Part shown: positions 13,170-15,706 of the stretch, in pieces
How positions within the stretch are numbered: the first letter of the stretch is position 1
How the letters are laid out: the number at the start of each line of letters is the position of its first letter
Source of the DNA: VFMC01 sp040380855
GTDB lineage: Bacteria > Actinomycetota > Acidimicrobiia > Acidimicrobiales > Ilumatobacteraceae
Length of the DNA stretch: 15,706 nucleotides
Assembly: GCA_040380855.1 (NCBI GenBank)
Contig: JBEIIG010000080.1
Coordinates: 1-15,706, forward strand
Direction of reading: 5' to 3'
Position numbers and translations under genes: made by a program
Notes under the pieces: model-generated
What the model saw: the letters and a program-made list of their open reading frames with translations, nothing else
The model's database searches: none
What the model was told of the DNA's origin: nothing

Positions 13170-14285
13170 TCAGATGCCGATGCGCTGCGCCAACAGCTCG
13201 CGGTGGTAGGTGGGATCGCCGAAGAGCAGCTCGCTCGACTTCGCCCGCTTGAAGTACAGGTGGGCCGGGTGCTCCCAGGTGAAGCCGATGCCACCGTGGA
13301 TCTGGATGTTCTCGGCCGCAGCGTGGAAGTAGGCCTCCGAGCAGTACGCCTTGGCGAGCGAGGCCACCGAGGGCAGCTCGTCGTTCAGCTCGGCGGCGCA
13401 CCACATGCCGTAGTACGCAGCGCTCTTGGCCGACTCGACCTCGAGCAGCATGTCGGCGCACTTGTGCTTGATGGCCTGGAACGAACCGATCGGGCGACCG
13501 AACTGCACGCGCACCTTGGCGTACTCCACCGCCATGTCGAGCACCTTCTGGGCGCCACCCACCTGCTCGGCGGCCAGGGCCACCGCAGCGAGGTCGAGCA
13601 CCTTGCCCAGCACGGTCCAACCCTCACCCTCGGTGCCCAACAGCGAGGCAGGGGTGTTGGCGAACTCGAGCTTGGCCTGCTTGCGGGTCTGGTCCATGGT
13701 GCTGAGCGCCGTGCGGGTGAGGCCCGCAGCGTCGCCGGCCACCGTGAACAGGCTCACGCCCTTGCCGGTGCGGGCAGCCACGATGATGAGGTTGGCGGTG
13801 TGGCCGTCGATCACGAACATCTTCGTGCCGTTCAGCGTGAAGCCGTCGCCCGAGGCCGTGGCCTGCATGGTGATACCGGCCTCGTCCCACTTGCCCGAGG
13901 GCTCGGTGTAGGCGAGGGTGGCGATGGTCTCGCCGCTGGCGATACCGGGCAAATGCGCAGCCTGGGCAGCGCTGTCGCCGCTGTGGATGAGGGTCTGGCC
14001 GGCCAGCACCACGGTGGAGAAGAACGGGGCGCACAGCAGGGCGCGGCCCATCTCTTCGAGGATGATGCCGAGCTCGACGAAGCCGTAGCCCGAGCCGCCG
14101 TGCTCTTCGGGGATGACCAGGCCCTGCAGGCCCATCTGCTCGGCCATCTGGGTCCACACGGCGGCGTCGTAGCCGGCCTCGGTCTCCATCTGCTCGCGCA
14201 CGGCCGTCTCGGGGCTCTTGGCGTCGAGGAACCCGCGCACGGTCTTGCGGAGTTCTTCCTGTTCTTCGGTGAAGGCAAAGTTCAT
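13170..14285 (-). CDS. Acyl-CoA dehydrogenase family protein
   Basis: Predicted 371-aa FAD-dependent acyl-CoA dehydrogenase catalysing alpha,beta-desaturation of an acyl-CoA thioester. It has a helical N-domain starting MNFAFTEEQEELRKTV. IPEEHGGSGYGFVE (about 59-72) and the mid-domain substrate/flavin strand ATLAYTEPSGKWD then GFTLNGTKMFVIDG follow. The C-terminal helical domain carries VQFGRPIGSFQAIKHKCADM and IQIHGGIGFTWEHPAHLYFKRA. The sequence resembles the FadE-type enzymes of actinobacteria, some of which work as heteromeric pairs on steroid or CoA-linked side chains; no partner is adjacent here. The frame is open upstream, but ATG 14285 begins the family similarity and has a CAGACT hexamer 7 nt upstream. 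Monocistronic, with a terminator after it. Confidence 0.92.
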   Translation of the reverse strand: MNFAFTEEQEELRKTVRGFLDAKSPETAVREQMETEAGYDAAVWTQMAEQMGLQGLVIPEEHGGSGYGFVELGIILEEMGRALLCAPFFSTVVLAGQTLIHSGDSAAQAAHLPGIASGETIATLAYTEPSGKWDEAGITMQATASGDGFTLNGTKMFVIDGHTANLIIVAARTGKGVSLFTVAGDAAGLTRTALSTMDQTRKQAKLEFANTPASLLGTEGEGWTVLGKVLDLAAVALAAEQVGGAQKVLDMAVEYAKVRVQFGRPIGSFQAIKHKCADMLLEVESAKSAAYYGMWCAAELNDELPSVASLAKAYCSEAYFHAAAENIQIHGGIGFTWEHPAHLYFKRAKSSELLFGDPTYHRELLAQRIGI

Positions 14286-14292
14286 GGCCACG

Positions 14293-14298
14293 AGTCTG
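14293..14298 (-). promoter_or_regulatory. -10-like hexamer (CAGACT) for the acyl-CoA dehydrogenase
   Basis: CAGACT on the minus strand, 7 nt before ATG 14285. It differs from TANNNT in its first base but has the same position as the other sites. The identical hexamer precedes the metallo-hydrolase at 15170. Confidence 0.35.
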
Positions 14299-14330
14299 CC
14301 GCCGCGACCGGGCACCCGTCCAGCCCGTCT

Positions 14331-14348
14331 GTGTACGCTTGTGTACGC
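14331..14348 (+). promoter_or_regulatory. Promoter and possible operator of the toxin-antitoxin operon
   Basis: gtgtacgc occurs at 14331-14338 and again at 14341-14348, exactly 10 bp apart, ending at ATG 14349. The first copy contains TACGCT (14334-14339), a -10 candidate 9 nt before the start. Repeats on one face of the helix across the start point fit autorepression by the antitoxin. The TGTAC core recalls the TGTACA core bound by YefM-type antitoxins. Repeat and spacing are seen; the operator role is inferred. Confidence 0.5.
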
Positions 14349-14717
14349 ATGATCGGCATCCGCGAACTCCGAGGCGACCTCGCCGCCCACATCCGTCGCG
14401 CCGCCGCCGGCGAGTCCACCGTCGTCACCGTCGGCGGCCGCCCCGCCGCCGTCATCGCCCCCCTCGCCGAAGTGCCCGCCACCCCCGACCCCGGCGCCCA
14501 CGAACCCGGCGTCCACGAACCCGGCGTCCACGAACCCGGCGTCCAACCCCCGAGTGCGATGAGCAACGTGCGCACCAGCAGCGCACATCGCTCATCGCTC
14601 GAGGCATCGGGGGCGCTGCTGCCGCCCCGGCGCACCGACGGCAAACTGCCCTCGGGCACCGTGCCCACCTGGGGCAGCGTGCGTCTCGACCGCCTGCTCG
14701 CCGAGATCCGCGGCTGA
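14349..14717 (+). CDS. Phd/YefM-type antitoxin with expanded linker
   Basis: Predicted 122-aa antitoxin, longer than the usual 75-90 aa. Residues 1-40 are the Phd/YefM DNA-binding domain: IGIRELRGDLAAHIRRAAAG, then VVTVGGRPAAVIAPL. Residues 48-67 are four tandem pentads (PGAHE, PGVHE, PGVHE, PGVQP), encoded by a 15-bp repeat. Residues 68-100 are Ser/Arg/Pro-rich and probably disordered. The end (GSVRLDRLLAEIRG, 109-122) resembles the toxin-wrapping C-terminal helix. It should bind and neutralise the PIN toxin encoded 14 nt downstream and repress its own promoter. The start is ATG 14349, after a repeated gtgtacgc. The extra length between the two functional ends is the oddity. Confidence 0.88.
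   Translation: MIGIRELRGDLAAHIRRAAAGESTVVTVGGRPAAVIAPLAEVPATPDPGAHEPGVHEPGVHEPGVQPPSAMSNVRTSSAHRSSLEASGALLPPRRTDGKLPSGTVPTWGSVRLDRLLAEIRG
14490..14549 (+). repeat. 15-bp tandem repeat, four units, in-frame in the antitoxin gene
   Basis: Units at 14490-14504, 14505-14519, 14520-14534 and 14535-14549, consensus cccggcgtccacgaa. The second and third are identical, the first has one change, and the last differs in its final bases. The period is a multiple of 3, so changes in copy number keep the frame. Confidence 0.92.
14556..14598. repeat. Large imperfect palindrome inside the antitoxin gene
   Basis: Arms 14556-14573 and 14581-14598 pair at 16 of 18 positions around a 7-nt loop (accagca). There is a 9-bp outer stem, then A-C, A-T and C-A positions, then a 6-bp inner stem (gtgcgc/gcgcac). 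It encodes about residues 70-84 of the antitoxin linker, right after the 15-bp repeats. Confidence 0.85.
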
Positions 14718-14731
14718 TCCGGAGCACGGCA

Positions 14732-15136
14732 ATGACCCTCTACCTCGACGCCAGCGCCCTCGTGGCCGCCCACCTCGACACCCCCGCCCGTCAGGTGGTG
14801 CTCGACGCGATGGCCGCCGACCCCGACTGGTGCAGCAGCGGCCTCACCCTCATGGAGTCGCTCGCCCTCATCGACCGGGTGCTCGACCAACCGGTGCTGC
14901 GCAGCGACCTCGAAGATCTCGTGCGCCTCACCTGGGACCGTGTCGCCATCGTGCCGGTCGACCAACGCTGCCTCGACCGGGCGGCCACACTGATGCGCGA
15001 GCAACCCCTCCGGCTGAGCGACGCGCTCCACCTCGCCGCCGCCGATCGCCTGCCCCGCCCGCTGCAGTTCGTCACCTTCGACCCCGGCCAGATCCCCGTG
15101 GCCATGTCGCTCGGCTTCGATGTCGTGAGCACCTGA
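14732..15136 (+). CDS. vapC-like: VapC-type PIN-domain ribonuclease toxin
   Basis: Predicted 134-aa PIN-domain protein, normal length for VapC. The acidic metal-binding residues are present: Asp6 in YLDASALV, Glu42 in LMESLAL, Asp97 in RLSDALHLAAA and Asp117 in VTFDP. The active site therefore looks intact. Family members cut tRNA or rRNA in a Mg2+-dependent way and slow growth when freed from the antitoxin. GGAG lies 7 nt before ATG 14732, and the gap to the antitoxin gene is 14 nt, so this is a standard antitoxin-first operon. The pairing of a Phd-type antitoxin with a PIN toxin is common in actinobacteria. The target RNA cannot be told. Confidence 0.92.
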   Translation: MTLYLDASALVAAHLDTPARQVVLDAMAADPDWCSSGLTLMESLALIDRVLDQPVLRSDLEDLVRLTWDRVAIVPVDQRCLDRAATLMREQPLRLSDALHLAAADRLPRPLQFVTFDPGQIPVAMSLGFDVVST

Positions 15137-15169
15137 CGCCGACGCCCGACGAGTGCTCAGCCGATGCGG

Positions 15170-15175
15170 CAGACT
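15170..15175 (+). promoter_or_regulatory. -10-like hexamer (CAGACT) for the metallo-hydrolase
   Basis: CAGACT lies 6 nt before ATG 15182, the same hexamer as before the acyl-CoA dehydrogenase. No Shine-Dalgarno lies in the usual place. Confidence 0.35.
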
Positions 15176-15181
15176 GGCGCG

Positions 15182-15706
15182 ATGACCACGCTCCACTGGG
15201 CCGACGGCCGCCTCGAGATCCACCGGGTGGTGGTGGGTCCGTACGACAACAACGTCTTCGTGGTGCGCTGTCGCCACACCGGCGAGTCGGTGCTCATCGA
15301 CGCCGCCAACGAACACGAGCGCCTGCTCGAACTGTGCCAGCGGCTGAACGTGCGGCGCGTGCTCGAGACCCACGGCCACTGGGACCATATCGGCGCCATC
15401 CCCGCCATGCGCGAGGCCGGCTACGAGGTGGCGGTCACCAGCCAGGACGCACCGATGCTGAAAGACGTCGGGTACGACGTGTTCCTCGACGATGCCGAAG
15501 TGATCGAGGTGGGCCGCCTGCGTCTGCATGCCATCCACAACCCCGGCCACACTCCCGGGTCGATCTCGTTCCTGGTCGAGGGCTCGCCCGTGCTGTTCAG
15601 CGGCGACACCCTGTTCCCCGGCGGCCCCGGCAACACCTCGTTCGAGGGCGGCGACTTCGCCACCATCATCGACTCGCTCGACAACCGCCTGTTCACCCTG
15701 CCCGCC
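15182..15706 (+). CDS. Metallo-beta-lactamase-fold hydrolase (glyoxalase II-like), 3' end cut by window
   Basis: The frame is open from ATG 15182 to the window end: 175 residues without a stop, so the C-terminus is missing. The MBL-fold metal ligands are in order: His64, His66, Asp68 and His69 in THGHWDHIG, His123 in NPGHTPGS and Asp142 in SGDTLF. The pattern and the early VGPYDNNVFVVR strand fit glyoxalase II-like hydrolases, which cleave thioesters such as hydroxyacyl-thiols at a dinuclear metal site. A more precise substrate cannot be given. It follows the toxin gene by 45 nt but appears to have its own start signal; no signal peptide. Confidence 0.9.
   Translation, partial: MTTLHWADGRLEIHRVVVGPYDNNVFVVRCRHTGESVLIDAANEHERLLELCQRLNVRRVLETHGHWDHIGAIPAMREAGYEVAVTSQDAPMLKDVGYDVFLDDAEVIEVGRLRLHAIHNPGHTPGSISFLVEGSPVLFSGDTLFPGGPGNTSFEGGDFATIIDSLDNRLFTLPA

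Noticed and set aside
12762..14348. Upstream extension of the antitoxin frame over the acyl-CoA dehydrogenase
   Set aside because: It is antisense to a clear dehydrogenase; the Phd-type domain starts exactly at ATG 14349.

Overview
This window is GC-rich, densely coded bacterial DNA, most likely from a high-GC actinobacterium. An Acidimicrobiia (Ilumatobacter-like) source is my guess. The grounds are the codon bias, a maleylpyruvate-isomerase/mycothiol-type enzyme, the DUF2304 / Dpm1-like transferase / DUF2142 trio, and repeated leaderless gene starts. No rRNA, tRNA, CRISPR array, insertion sequence or phage gene is visible.

Left half (1-10677): a surface-polysaccharide locus. A family-2 glycosyltransferase (165-1097, minus) is divergent from a three-gene overlapping operon: DUF2304 membrane protein, Dpm1-like glycosyltransferase and DUF2142 multi-membrane protein (1196-3796). 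A 454-bp intergenic region (3797-4250) follows. It carries an 11-bp tandem array and a separate inverted/direct repeat element. Next comes a minus-strand operon (7019 to 4251) encoding an acetyltransferase, a DegT-type aminotransferase and a Gfo/Idh/MocA dehydrogenase. This is the WbpD/WbpE/WbpB set that makes UDP-2,3-diacetamido-2,3-dideoxyuronic acid from UDP-GlcNAcA. Divergent to it is a plus-strand run: UDP-glucose 6-dehydrogenase, UDP-glucuronate decarboxylase (UDP-xylose synthase), a small Uma2-like fragment and a GalE-type epimerase. Together these genes supply activated sugars (UDP-GlcA, UDP-Xyl, UDP-Gal, a diamino-uronate) and transferases for a cell-surface glycan.

Right half (10678-15706): unrelated housekeeping and accessory genes. 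These are an alpha/beta-hydrolase-fold protein whose nucleophile serine is replaced by asparagine, downstream of a 74-aa conserved-type small protein; a mycothiol-dependent-type enzyme; a single-pass membrane protein; an acyl-CoA dehydrogenase with a good hairpin terminator; a Phd/VapC-like toxin-antitoxin pair; and the first 175 codons of a metallo-beta-lactamase-fold hydrolase, cut by the window edge.

The most notable non-coding patterns are these. (1) At nine transcription-unit starts a TANNNT hexamer lies only 6-9 nt before the start codon, with no Shine-Dalgarno, while downstream genes have overlaps or Shine-Dalgarno sites. This suggests widespread leaderless transcription and fixes several starts. 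(2) Two unrelated G-tract repeats lie immediately after glycan genes, both with the G-rich strand as the template strand. (3) A repeated, relatively AT-rich palindromic element lies at 3983-4146. (4) The antitoxin gene contains a 15-bp tandem repeat followed by a large imperfect hairpin. I did not find a convincing wholly new multi-gene system.
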